8,718 bases of DNA from an uncultured Acidobacteriota bacterium (GCA_937902605.1 CALFNC010000428.1:1-8718); one strand, 5' to 3'. Positions 1 to 6,414 are shown, counted from the stretch's first letter. Notes: a model not told the origin generated them from the letters alone. Made by a program: numbers and translations.

Positions 1-595
1 GGGGGCGGAGGATGACGAGGCGGCCGGGGGACGGGACCTCACCGGCGCGGGGATGACCGGGCGCGACGCCGTGGTCGGGCTGACGGCGAGCGGCCGGACC
101 CCCTACGTGGTCGGAGCGCTCCGGCACGCGCAGGGGACGGGCGCCCTCACGATCGCCATCGTCTGCACGCCCAGGACACCGCTGCTGGAGCTGGCCGACG
201 TGCCGGTCCTCCTCGACACGGGCCCGGAGATGCTCGAGGGCTCCACGCGGATGAAGGCGGGGACGGCTCAGAAACTGGCCCTGAACATGCTCTCGACCGC
301 CGTCATGTCGGCGCGCGGCCTCGTCGTAAACGGGCTGATGGTCGCGATGCGGCCGACGAACGCGAAGCTTCGGGCGCGGGCGGTCCGCATCGCCGTCCGG
401 ATCCTCGGGACGACGCCGGAACGGGCCGAGGCGCTGCTCGCGGAGTCCGGATGGGACCTTCCCGCGGCGCTAGTCTCCAGCCGGTGGGGCGTGACGCCGG
501 CCGCCGCCGGGGCGCACATCCTTTCGAAAGCCGGCTCGGTGGCGAGGGCGCTGGAGGAGAAGGCGCCGGAGGAGAAGCCGGAACCGGGCAGATGA
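1..595 (+). CDS. murQ: N-acetylmuramic acid 6-phosphate etherase MurQ, C-terminal part (5' end outside window)
   Basis: MurQ cleaves the D-lactyl ether of MurNAc-6-phosphate to GlcNAc-6-phosphate in the cytoplasm, the sugar step of peptidoglycan recycling. The frame is open from base 2, upstream of the first ATG at 53, so the gene enters from the left and 197 residues remain. The first residues read GAEDDEAAG and match the EGAEDS segment of E. coli MurQ, so the Glu codon at 8-10 corresponds to catalytic Glu114. The counterpart of Glu83 lies outside the window. The SIS-fold signatures TASGRTPYVVGAL, EGSTRMKAGTAQKLALNML and a PTNAKLRARAVRI segment follow in family order. The end carries the usual small helical C-terminal domain and then a charged Glu/Pro/Lys tail of about 15 residues that E. 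coli MurQ lacks. The family assignment is secure. Downstream genes also act on peptidoglycan. Confidence 0.95.
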   Translation, partial: GAEDDEAAGGRDLTGAGMTGRDAVVGLTASGRTPYVVGALRHAQGTGALTIAIVCTPRTPLLELADVPVLLDTGPEMLEGSTRMKAGTAQKLALNMLSTAVMSARGLVVNGLMVAMRPTNAKLRARAVRIAVRILGTTPERAEALLAESGWDLPAALVSSRWGVTPAAAGAHILSKAGSVARALEEKAPEEKPEPGR

Positions 596-711
596 AGCCT
601 TGGCAGCCACGCGCAGCCTGGGATTCAGACCTTCCAGTACCACCCGCGCCTCTCGCAGACGCGCAGGACTAGGTACCAGACGACGATCACGAGGGCCAGG
701 GGGCGGACCGC

Positions 712-2361
712 ATGGGAGTTTGGCAAGATCCCCCCGTGGAGAGAGACCGCCGGTACCCGCTCGCCGTTCCCCCCGCTCTCGGTTTCGCGCTCATCCTCGC
801 CGCCTTCCTCGCCTCGTGCGTCTCCGCGCCTCCGCCCGGACTCGTTCACCGCGCCGAGGACGGCTCTTTGGCCAGAGAGGTTTCACGAATCGCCGCGAAG
901 ACCGGGGCGCGCCTCGGAATCGCCGCTCTCCACGTCGAGAGCGGGAGAAGGCTGGCCTGGAACGAGAACGAGAGCTTCGAGGCGGCGAGCGTCATCAAGA
1001 TCGCGTTGCTGGCCGAGGCGGCCGCGCGGATCGCGGAGGGAACGCTCGACCCCGTCGACCGGTGGAGGCTCGCTCCCCGGCAGGTCGCGGCCGGCTCGGG
1101 GATCCTGGACCTGTTCCAGACCGGCCTCGAGCCGACCAACGCCGACCTGCTCCGCCTGATGATCGACATCTCGGACAACTCGGCGGCGAACCGGTTCATC
1201 GACCTCTTCGGCCGGGAAGCCGTGAACCGCCGGATGGAGGCGCTCGGGCTCCCGGGCATCCGGCTTTTGGGGCGCATCCCGGACCGCGACCCCAAGGAGA
1301 CCGAGGACGAGCGATGGGCGGGACTCACGCTCGGGTCGGTCACACCCGGCGCCCTCGCCGAGTTCTACCGGAGGGCGGCGACGGGGACCCTCGGCGACCG
1401 GGAGACGAGCCGGTTCGTCCTGGAGGTGCTGAAGGGGCAGCGAAACGTCGATCGGGTGCCCCGGCTGCTTCTCGGGCCGAAGGAGAACCGGTGGGCCGGG
1501 AAGACGGGGCTCCTTCGCGGCGTGAGGAACGACTCGGGGATCCTGACGACGAAGAAAGGGCGCTTCATCGTCGTCGTCCTCGCGGACCGGATTCCCGAGA
1601 AGGACGGAGCGGGACCGGCCGTGAACCGGGCCATGGGCGAGATCGCGAAGGCGATCGTGGACGCCTGGTCGGCAGATCTGCTCGACGTCCTACCCCCTCC
1701 GGAGGAGAAGCCCGCCCGTCGCCTCGCGCCGGAGCTGCCGCGTGTCGAAGTCTCGCCGCTGGAAGCCCGTCCCGGTGTGCCTCCCCTCGACAGGGTCTAC
1801 CGGCCTCTCGACGAGAAGTTCTGGGAGCTATGGAAGCGGGCCGGCGGAGATCTCCGCGACGCCTGTCTCATCCCGATGCCGAACTCGTGGTGGGAGGAGA
1901 ACGACCCGTGGAAGATCGAGCCGGTCTCGGCCTTGATCCTCCACCACACCGCCCAGGAGACTGACGGGGAATGCATCGAGCTGTTCCTGAAGCCCGCGAG
2001 CATGGTCAGCTCTCACTTCCTCGTCGGGAGCGAAGGGAGGCTCTGGCAGTTCGTCTCGCTCGAGCACCGCGCGTGGCATGCCGGGACGTCGCTCCTCCAC
2101 GGACGACGGGCCCTCAACCGGACCTCGATCGGGGTCGAGATCACCGGAAACGGGAACCACCACCCCTTCACAAGGGCCCAGATCGACACGACGGTCCGCC
2201 TCGTCGGCGTCCTCACCGCGCTCTTCGACCTGAAGGCGCCCTGGATCTCGGGGCACGAGAACATCGCCCCCGACCGGAAGGACGATCCCGGAAAGCTGTT
2301 CCCGTGGAACGAAGTGGTGCGGCGAGGGCTGGAGCTGGCGGAGAAGCTGAAGAAGAGCTGA
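712..2361 (+). CDS. Lipoprotein: class A beta-lactamase-like serine hydrolase domain fused to N-acetylmuramoyl-L-alanine amidase (Amidase_2)
   Basis: This 549-residue protein has two enzyme domains. Residues 14-36 form a lipoprotein signal ending in the lipobox LASC, so Cys36 would be lipidated. Residues 50-320 are beta-lactamase-like: S93-V-I-K96 (SxxK), S154-D-N156 and K264-T-G266, spaced as in class A enzymes. No clear ExxLN omega-loop motif is visible, so penicillin hydrolysis is doubtful and a peptidase or esterase role is possible. A Pro/Glu-rich linker (about 325-360) leads to an Amidase_2 domain (about 400-540). There HHTA (zinc His411), SIGVEITG (Glu476) and GHENIAPDRKDDPG (zinc His515, Lys523, zinc Asp525) match the AmpD/PGRP active site. 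That domain should cut the MurNAc-L-Ala amide. The ATG has AGGGGG 8 nt upstream; an in-frame GTG at 736 is an alternative start. The gene follows murQ after 116 nt with no clear terminator between, so it could be cotranscribed. Domain calls are firm; the substrate of the first domain is unknown. Confidence 0.93.
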   Translation: MGVWQDPPVERDRRYPLAVPPALGFALILAAFLASCVSAPPPGLVHRAEDGSLAREVSRIAAKTGARLGIAALHVESGRRLAWNENESFEAASVIKIALLAEAAARIAEGTLDPVDRWRLAPRQVAAGSGILDLFQTGLEPTNADLLRLMIDISDNSAANRFIDLFGREAVNRRMEALGLPGIRLLGRIPDRDPKETEDERWAGLTLGSVTPGALAEFYRRAATGTLGDRETSRFVLEVLKGQRNVDRVPRLLLGPKENRWAGKTGLLRGVRNDSGILTTKKGRFIVVVLADRIPEKDGAGPAVNRAMGEIAKAIVDAWSADLLDVLPPPEEKPARRLAPELPRVEVSPLEARPGVPPLDRVYRPLDEKFWELWKRAGGDLRDACLIPMPNSWWEENDPWKIEPVSALILHHTAQETDGECIELFLKPASMVSSHFLVGSEGRLWQFVSLEHRAWHAGTSLLHGRRALNRTSIGVEITGNGNHHPFTRAQIDTTVRLVGVLTALFDLKAPWISGHENIAPDRKDDPGKLFPWNEVVRRGLELAEKLKKS

Positions 2362-2415
2362 AGGCCCGAAGGGCGTTCGTCCTCTCCGGCGCGGGGGGGG
2401 AGGCGCGAACCGCCG

Positions 2416-2445
2416 CGGGGGACCCGGCAGGTCGCGGGTCCCCCG
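2416..2445. terminator. GC-rich hairpin between two convergent genes, candidate bidirectional terminator
   Basis: CGGGGGACCC at 2416-2425 and GGGTCCCCCG at 2436-2445 are perfect inverted copies. They form a 10-bp stem, 11 bp if G2426-C2435 also pairs, around a loop of 8-10 nt. The hairpin sits between the plus-strand amidase stop (2361) and the minus-strand epimerase stop (2458), where a shared terminator is expected. No T-run follows on either strand, so it is not a textbook intrinsic terminator. It could instead stabilise mRNA 3' ends or act with Rho. Confidence 0.6.
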
Positions 2446-2457
2446 GTCAATGTCTGA

Positions 2458-3597
2458 TCAGGCCGGGACGACACCCAGTCCAGGACCGAACGGCAGCGCC
2501 CAGACGCCATCCTTGATCGAGAGCCCCTTGAACGGGTCTCCGGTGATCAGCAGGTTCCCGTCCAGGTCGAGCCAGTCGTAAAGCGGGGCCACGGCGACGG
2601 CCGCGGCGATCCCGAGCGACGACTCGATCATGCAGCCGAGCATCAGCTTGAAGCCGAGGGCGCGCCCGAGGGCGGCCATCTCGTAAGCGCGCGTGATCCC
2701 GCCGCACTTGGCCAGCTTCACGTTGATCCCGTCGAAGAGCCCGACGAGGCCGGGGACGTCCGCCGGGTGGAGAACCGACTCGTCGGCGACGAGCGGGAGG
2801 CCAGCCGCGGCCTTCACCGCCTTCATCTCGGCGTTCATGAAGGAGGGCAGCGGCTGCTCGACGAACTCGATCCCCATCGTCTTCAGCCAGGCAATCTTCG
2901 TCACGGCCTCGGCCGCGCTCTTCCACCCCTCGTTGGCGTCGACGCGGATCGGCTTGTCGGTGACCGAGCGGATCGCCGTCACGTTCGCCTCGTCGTCGGG
3001 GAGGCCGACCTTGACCTTCAGGTGGGGATAGCGCGCCGCCTCCTTCACCTTCGCCTTCATCACGTCGGCCGTGTCGATCCCGATCGAGTAGGTGGTCACC
3101 GCCATTCGGCCCGTCGGGATCCCGAGCAGCCGGTGGACCGGGGCGCCCAGCTTCTTCCCCTTCCAGTCCCACAGCGCCATGTCGAGCGCGGCGACGACCT
3201 CGGAGTCGACGCCCGCCTCTTTCTCGGCCCGCTCGAGCCACGCGAGGTGTTCCCACGGCGAGAGCCCCTCGACGGCCTTCGCGACCTTCGCGAACGCCTT
3301 CTCCGCGCTCTCGAAGCTCTGGCCGTACCGGACGTTGGCGGCAGCCTCGCCATACCCGGTGACCCCTTCAGCCGTCAGGGTCAGCAGGCCGTTCTTCTTT
3401 TCGGTCGAGGTGTTGCGCGAGATCGTCCAGGCGTGGGTCAGCTTCAGCGGGAGCGACCGGAGGTCGAGCTTGGCCCCTCTGGTCCCTGTCGTCTTCGTCG
3501 CCTCGGGCGGCGCGGCGAGCGACGTCGGGAGGAAGGCGGAGGCGGCGAGGGCGCCGCCTGTGGAGAGGAGCGTGCGGCGGGAAACCGGAGCGATCAT
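2458..3597 (-). CDS. Tat-exported dipeptide epimerase (L-Ala-D/L-Glu epimerase type, enolase superfamily)
   Basis: This 379-residue enolase-superfamily enzyme has the complete dipeptide epimerase active site. K194-V-K196 supplies one acid/base Lys, D220 (VDANEGW), E247 (FVEQPLP) and D272 (ADES) should bind Mg2+, and the KLAKCGG strand (K294) supplies the opposite Lys. D344-L-D346 matches the DxD motif that holds the dipeptide amino group in B. subtilis AEE, and R61 sits where AEE Arg24 contacts the Glu side chain. It should interconvert L-Ala-D-Glu and L-Ala-L-Glu, making murein peptide usable. The N-terminus carries SRRTLL followed by a hydrophobic stretch and an SLA-A site near residue 28, a Tat signal. 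Known AEEs of E. coli and B. subtilis are cytoplasmic, so an exported form is unusual. The gene is inverted relative to its neighbours. No Shine-Dalgarno precedes the ATG; GATAAT lies 6 nt upstream. Confidence 0.93.
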   Translation of the reverse strand: MIAPVSRRTLLSTGGALAASAFLPTSLAAPPEATKTTGTRGAKLDLRSLPLKLTHAWTISRNTSTEKKNGLLTLTAEGVTGYGEAAANVRYGQSFESAEKAFAKVAKAVEGLSPWEHLAWLERAEKEAGVDSEVVAALDMALWDWKGKKLGAPVHRLLGIPTGRMAVTTYSIGIDTADVMKAKVKEAARYPHLKVKVGLPDDEANVTAIRSVTDKPIRVDANEGWKSAAEAVTKIAWLKTMGIEFVEQPLPSFMNAEMKAVKAAAGLPLVADESVLHPADVPGLVGLFDGINVKLAKCGGITRAYEMAALGRALGFKLMLGCMIESSLGIAAAVAVAPLYDWLDLDGNLLITGDPFKGLSIKDGVWALPFGPGLGVVPA

Positions 3598-3603
3598 CGT
3601 AGG

Positions 3604-3609
3604 ATTATC
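3604..3609 (-). promoter_or_regulatory. Candidate -10 element for the epimerase gene, possibly giving a leaderless mRNA
   Basis: On the minus strand GATAAT (5 of 6 matches to TATAAT) ends 6 nt before the epimerase ATG. A transcript started at the normal distance would begin at or next to the start codon, which fits the absence of a Shine-Dalgarno sequence. No convincing -35 hexamer is seen at 16-18 nt spacing. The call rests on position and sequence only. Confidence 0.35.
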
Positions 3610-3695
3610 GACGAGTTCGGGCGGTTGGGGCAGCGTGCCGCGATGGGCTGCCGGGCCAGGGACCAGTATCCGCGTATCCTCGGCCCTGAGGTCGC

Positions 3696-4298
3696 ATGCG
3701 GAGTCTGACTCGTCTTCTCCTCGCCTTCGCCGCCGTCGTGGCGATCCTGGCCGCCGTCGGCGCCGGGTACTGGATTGGAGCGCGGACGCGGCCGGCCGAC
3801 GCGCTTCGAGTCGATTCCGCGCCCGTCGTTCGCGCCATCCGCAACGTGGCCAAGATGGCGACGGTCCAGATCGAGGTGGCGGACGTCATCCGTTACGAGG
3901 AGGTGCGGACCATCGTCGTCTTCGACGTTCCGAAGAACGCGACGATGCGCCTCCGCGGAACCGTTCTCGGCGGCTTCGACCTCGAGAAGGGGTTCTCGGT
4001 GAGCGCCGAGGATGCGACGCGGACTCTCCGCATCCGGCTCCCCGCGCCCGGGGTCCTCTCGGTCGACGCCCGCGTGGAGTGGTTCGACGAGCGCTCGGGG
4101 TGGCTCAACCCGATCACGTCTGACGACCGGACTCGCTGGATGACCTGGTCGCGCGCGGCGATCGGGAAGGCCGCCAGGGATGCCGGGCTCGAAGAGCGCG
4201 CGGCACGCCACGCCCGGGAGCTGCTCGACGAGGTCGCCAGCGCGTTCGGCTGGAAGGCAGTGGTGGAAGTCGGCCTGGAATCAAAGCCGAAGCTCTAG
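3696..4298 (+). CDS. DUF4230-family membrane-anchored protein of unknown function
   Basis: The 200-residue product begins with one hydrophobic segment (about residues 5-27, LLLAFAAVVAILAAVGAGYWIG) behind a short basic N-terminus, so it is probably anchored in the inner membrane with the rest in the periplasm. The remainder resembles DUF4230: an early helix (VVRAIRNVAKMATVQIEV), strands with VVFDVPKNATMRLRGTVLGGFDLEKGFSV, then RTLRIRLPAPGVLSVDARVEWFDE, and a C-terminal helical part rich in Ala, Arg and Glu. No catalytic motif is evident and the family has no established function that I know of. GAGG at 3688-3691 lies 4 nt before the ATG, a rather tight ribosome binding site. The gene diverges from the epimerase across 98 nt and ends 45 nt before the NlpC/P60 gene, so it probably shares that gene's transcript. 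A link to peptidoglycan work is inferred from position alone. Confidence 0.82.
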   Translation: MRSLTRLLLAFAAVVAILAAVGAGYWIGARTRPADALRVDSAPVVRAIRNVAKMATVQIEVADVIRYEEVRTIVVFDVPKNATMRLRGTVLGGFDLEKGFSVSAEDATRTLRIRLPAPGVLSVDARVEWFDERSGWLNPITSDDRTRWMTWSRAAIGKAARDAGLEERAARHARELLDEVASAFGWKAVVEVGLESKPKL

Positions 4299-4332
4299 CG
4301 AGTGGCCGCGCCGCATCTTCCGGATGATCGGC

Positions 4333-4338
4333 GAGAAT
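4333..4338 (+). promoter_or_regulatory. Candidate -10 element just upstream of the NlpC/P60 gene
   Basis: GAGAAT (4 of 6 matches to TATAAT) ends 5 nt before the ATG at 4344. No convincing -35 element is present at normal spacing. The same bases overlap the only weak purine stretch that could serve as a ribosome binding site, so the two readings cannot be separated by eye. It is listed because it repeats the geometry seen before the epimerase and zinc-ribbon genes. Confidence 0.22.
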
Positions 4339-4343
4339 CGTGC

Positions 4344-6125
4344 ATGCGCCGCCCATCCGTCCGCCTAGCCTTCGGGGTCCCGTTCCTCCTCGTTCTCGAC
4401 CTCCTGCAGCCTCCCGCGCGAGCGGAGGCCGTCGTCCCGCGGACAGCGATCGTCACGAGCGCGGTCGAGAACGTGTACGTGCGGCCCGACGCGACCGCGG
4501 AGGTCGACGATCAGGTGATCCTGGGCGAGACGGTGGAGTCGCTCGAGGAGACTCAGGGCTTCACGAAGATTCGGTGCCCGAGCGGAACCGTGGGGTGGGT
4601 CGATGAGCGGGCGCTGGTCCGCGACGCGAAGGCCCGGTACGGGACGCCGTACGAAGTCGCGTCGAATTTCGCGAATCTGTACCGTGACCCGGACTTCTCC
4701 TCCGCGCGGCCGCTGCTGACCGCCCCCCTCGCCGCGCGTCTCGACGTGGTCCGGACGTTCGAACAGGGGGGGCATGCCTGGGCCGAGGTCCGTCTGCCCG
4801 ACGGCCGCAGGACCTACGCCGCGGCTCCCGACCTCGTCCCCGTTCCCGAGATCCGTCCCGCCATCCCCGACCCGGTGAAGTGGATCGAGATGGCCAAGCG
4901 ATTCGTCGGCGCGCCCTACACCTGGGGCGGGACGACGCCCTTCGGGTTCGACTGCTCGGGCCTCCTGACGCGCGTCCTGGAGTGGCACGGCATTCGTCTC
5001 AAGCGGAACAGCGCGGAGCTCTGCTTCCGCGAGCCGCGGCTCGTCCCGGTCCGGTTCGACGCGCTCCAGGCCGGCGACCTGCTCTTCTTCGGGAGCGACG
5101 AGAAGATCGACCATGTCGCCATGTGGCTCGGGGATGGGACCGTGATCCAGGCGACGGCCTACGGCGTCCCCTCGACGCAGGTCACCTCCTTCGAGGAGAA
5201 CGGACGACTGAAGGAGCGCTTCCGGTACGCCCGGCGGCTGGCGGCGCTCCCCGGGGCCCCTCGCTCGGGGTCCTGGAACCAGGCGAAGCGGGCTGCGCTG
5301 GAGGTGCGCCTGAAAGAGCTGGCGGCCGCCAGCGGCGTCCGGTTCGGGATCGTCTTCAAGGAGCTGACGTCGGGGGCCTCGGTGCGGATCGGCGAGAGCC
5401 ACGTCATGCACGCGGCGAGCACGATGAAGACCGCGGTCCTCGTCGAGCTGCTCCGCCGCCTGGACGCCGGGACGCTGAAGTGGACCGACGAGCTGGAGGT
5501 GAAGAACGAGTTCCGGAGCGTCGTTGACGGCTCGACGTTCGCGGTGGAGATGGACCCGGCATCCGAAGGACTAGTAGCGGCGAAGCTGGGCGAAAAGGCC
5601 CCGATCGGCTTTCTCGCCCGCGAGATGATCGTCCGTTCGTCGAACTTCGCGACGAATCTGCTTCTCGAGCACGTCGGGGCGGCGGACGTTCAGAAGCTCC
5701 TGGACGATCTGGGAGTCGGGACGGTCCGGGTCCGGCGAGGCCTCTTCGACATGAAGGCGTTCGACAAGGGGATCTCGAACGAGACGGACGCCGCGGGGAT
5801 GGCGGTCCTGATGGAGGCGGCCGTCCGGTCCCCGAGGCTCTCGGAGTCGTCGCGCAAGCTGGCCTGGGAGATCCTCGCAGCGCAAACGTTCAACGAGGAG
5901 ATCCCGGCCGGGATCCCGTCCCAGGCGGGGGCGGTCGTGGCCCACAAGACCGGGAGCATCTCGACCGTCCAGCACGACGCCGGCGTCGTCCGCCTCCCCG
6001 ACGGCCGGGAGTACCTCCTCATTCTCCTCGCCGACGGCTTCAACGGGGACGAGGCGAGGAAGGGGGTCCTGGCGGCGGCCCGGAAGATGTCGCGGGCGGT
6101 CTGGGAGGCGATGATCTCCCCCTGA
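4344..6125 (+). CDS. Exported SH3b-NlpC/P60 endopeptidase (YkfC-like) fused to a class A beta-lactamase-like domain
   Basis: From the ATG at 4344 the protein has 593 residues and begins with a Sec signal (MRRPSVRLAF...ARAEA, cleavage near 27-29). The frame is open to a GTG at 4302, but that start would put 14 polar residues before the signal. Residues about 31-170 look like two SH3b repeats (VENVYVRPDATAEV; FANLYRDPDFSS). An NlpC/P60 domain (175-300) has GFDCSG with catalytic Cys204 and IDHVAMWLGDG with His257; the third polar residue is probably Gln269. This order resembles YkfC, which cuts between D-Glu and the diamino acid when L-Ala is free. Residues 310-593 are beta-lactamase-like: S359-T-M-K362, S432-S-N434 and K535-T-G537, with no Glu166 equivalent in the omega-loop region. 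It probably acts in the periplasm on peptides released by the amidase encoded upstream. The role of the second domain is unknown. Confidence 0.92.
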   Translation: MRRPSVRLAFGVPFLLVLDLLQPPARAEAVVPRTAIVTSAVENVYVRPDATAEVDDQVILGETVESLEETQGFTKIRCPSGTVGWVDERALVRDAKARYGTPYEVASNFANLYRDPDFSSARPLLTAPLAARLDVVRTFEQGGHAWAEVRLPDGRRTYAAAPDLVPVPEIRPAIPDPVKWIEMAKRFVGAPYTWGGTTPFGFDCSGLLTRVLEWHGIRLKRNSAELCFREPRLVPVRFDALQAGDLLFFGSDEKIDHVAMWLGDGTVIQATAYGVPSTQVTSFEENGRLKERFRYARRLAALPGAPRSGSWNQAKRAALEVRLKELAAASGVRFGIVFKELTSGASVRIGESHVMHAASTMKTAVLVELLRRLDAGTLKWTDELEVKNEFRSVVDGSTFAVEMDPASEGLVAAKLGEKAPIGFLAREMIVRSSNFATNLLLEHVGAADVQKLLDDLGVGTVRVRRGLFDMKAFDKGISNETDAAGMAVLMEAAVRSPRLSESSRKLAWEILAAQTFNEEIPAGIPSQAGAVVAHKTGSISTVQHDAGVVRLPDGREYLLILLADGFNGDEARKGVLAAARKMSRAVWEAMISP

Positions 6126-6150
6126 CGGAGGCCGGGCGGCCTGCTACGAT
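6122..6150 (+). promoter_or_regulatory. Candidate promoter for the zinc-ribbon gene, possibly leaderless
   Basis: CTGACG at 6122-6127 (4 of 6 to TTGACA) and TACGAT at 6145-6150 (4 of 6 to TATAAT) are separated by 17 nt. The -10 ends 6 nt before the ATG at 6157, so transcription would start at or beside the start codon. No properly spaced Shine-Dalgarno sequence is present; AGGG at 6152-6155 is only 1 nt from the ATG. The promoter overlaps the stop of the preceding gene. Confidence 0.4.
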
Positions 6151-6156
6151 CAGGGC

Positions 6157-6414
6157 ATGGCCGTCGATCCAGAGCTGCTTTCGATCCTTGCGTGTCCCGC
6201 CTGCGATCACCGTCCTCCGGTCGCCCTATGCCGCTTGACGGACGCGGCGGCGAAGGAGGTTGTCGACCGGTACCGCGATCGGTTCCGCGACGAGGAGCCT
6301 GTCGCCACGGAAGGCCTCCACTGCGCGGCCTGCGGGCGGGTGTACGCCATCGTCTCGGACATCCCGGTGATGCTGATCGACGAGGCGCTCCCGGCGGGGG
6401 CGCGAGCGGTCTGA
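6157..6414 (+). CDS. Trm112/UPF0434 (YcaR-like) zinc-ribbon protein
   Basis: This 85-residue protein opens with PELLSILACPACD and closes with LHCAACGRVYAIVSDIPVMLIDEA, matching the start and end of the UPF0434/YcaR family (LLEIIACPVC ... FPLRDGIPVLL). C13/C16 and C56/C59 form two CxxC pairs that should bind one zinc ion. The segment between the pairs is about 39 residues and rich in charged residues, roughly 25 longer than in E. coli YcaR, whose second Cys pair is also incomplete. Bacterial members are small proteins of uncertain role; eukaryotic and archaeal Trm112 activates methyltransferases. The gene begins 31 nt after the NlpC/P60 stop, and its TGA overlaps the probable start of the ligase gene, so the two are likely translated in a coupled way. 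Confidence 0.88.
   Translation: MAVDPELLSILACPACDHRPPVALCRLTDAAAKEVVDRYRDRFRDEEPVATEGLHCAACGRVYAIVSDIPVMLIDEALPAGARAV

Noticed and set aside
991..1506. Antibiotic resistance beta-lactamase
   Set aside because: The class A motif set is incomplete because a clear Glu166 motif is missing, and fusion to an amidase in a recycling locus points to a peptidoglycan role. It should not be called a resistance gene from sequence alone.
600..1964. Long plus-strand open frame of 454 codons overlapping the amidase gene
   Set aside because: It is an Arg/Pro/Gly-rich shadow in another frame of the well-supported beta-lactamase/amidase gene and matches no family.
3625..3680. TTGGGG and TATCCT as a promoter for the DUF4230 gene
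   Set aside because: The hexamers are 44 nt apart, too far for one promoter, and no better -35 is seen at 16-18 nt from TATCCT.
4302..4343. Upstream GTG start for the NlpC/P60 gene
   Set aside because: It would place 14 polar residues before an otherwise well-formed signal peptide. The ATG at 4344 gives a normal basic n-region.
4365..5411. Minus-strand frame of 348 codons across the NlpC/P60 gene
   Set aside because: Low-complexity Arg/Glu/Asp/Gly composition typical of an antisense frame in GC-rich DNA; the plus strand has clear catalytic motifs.
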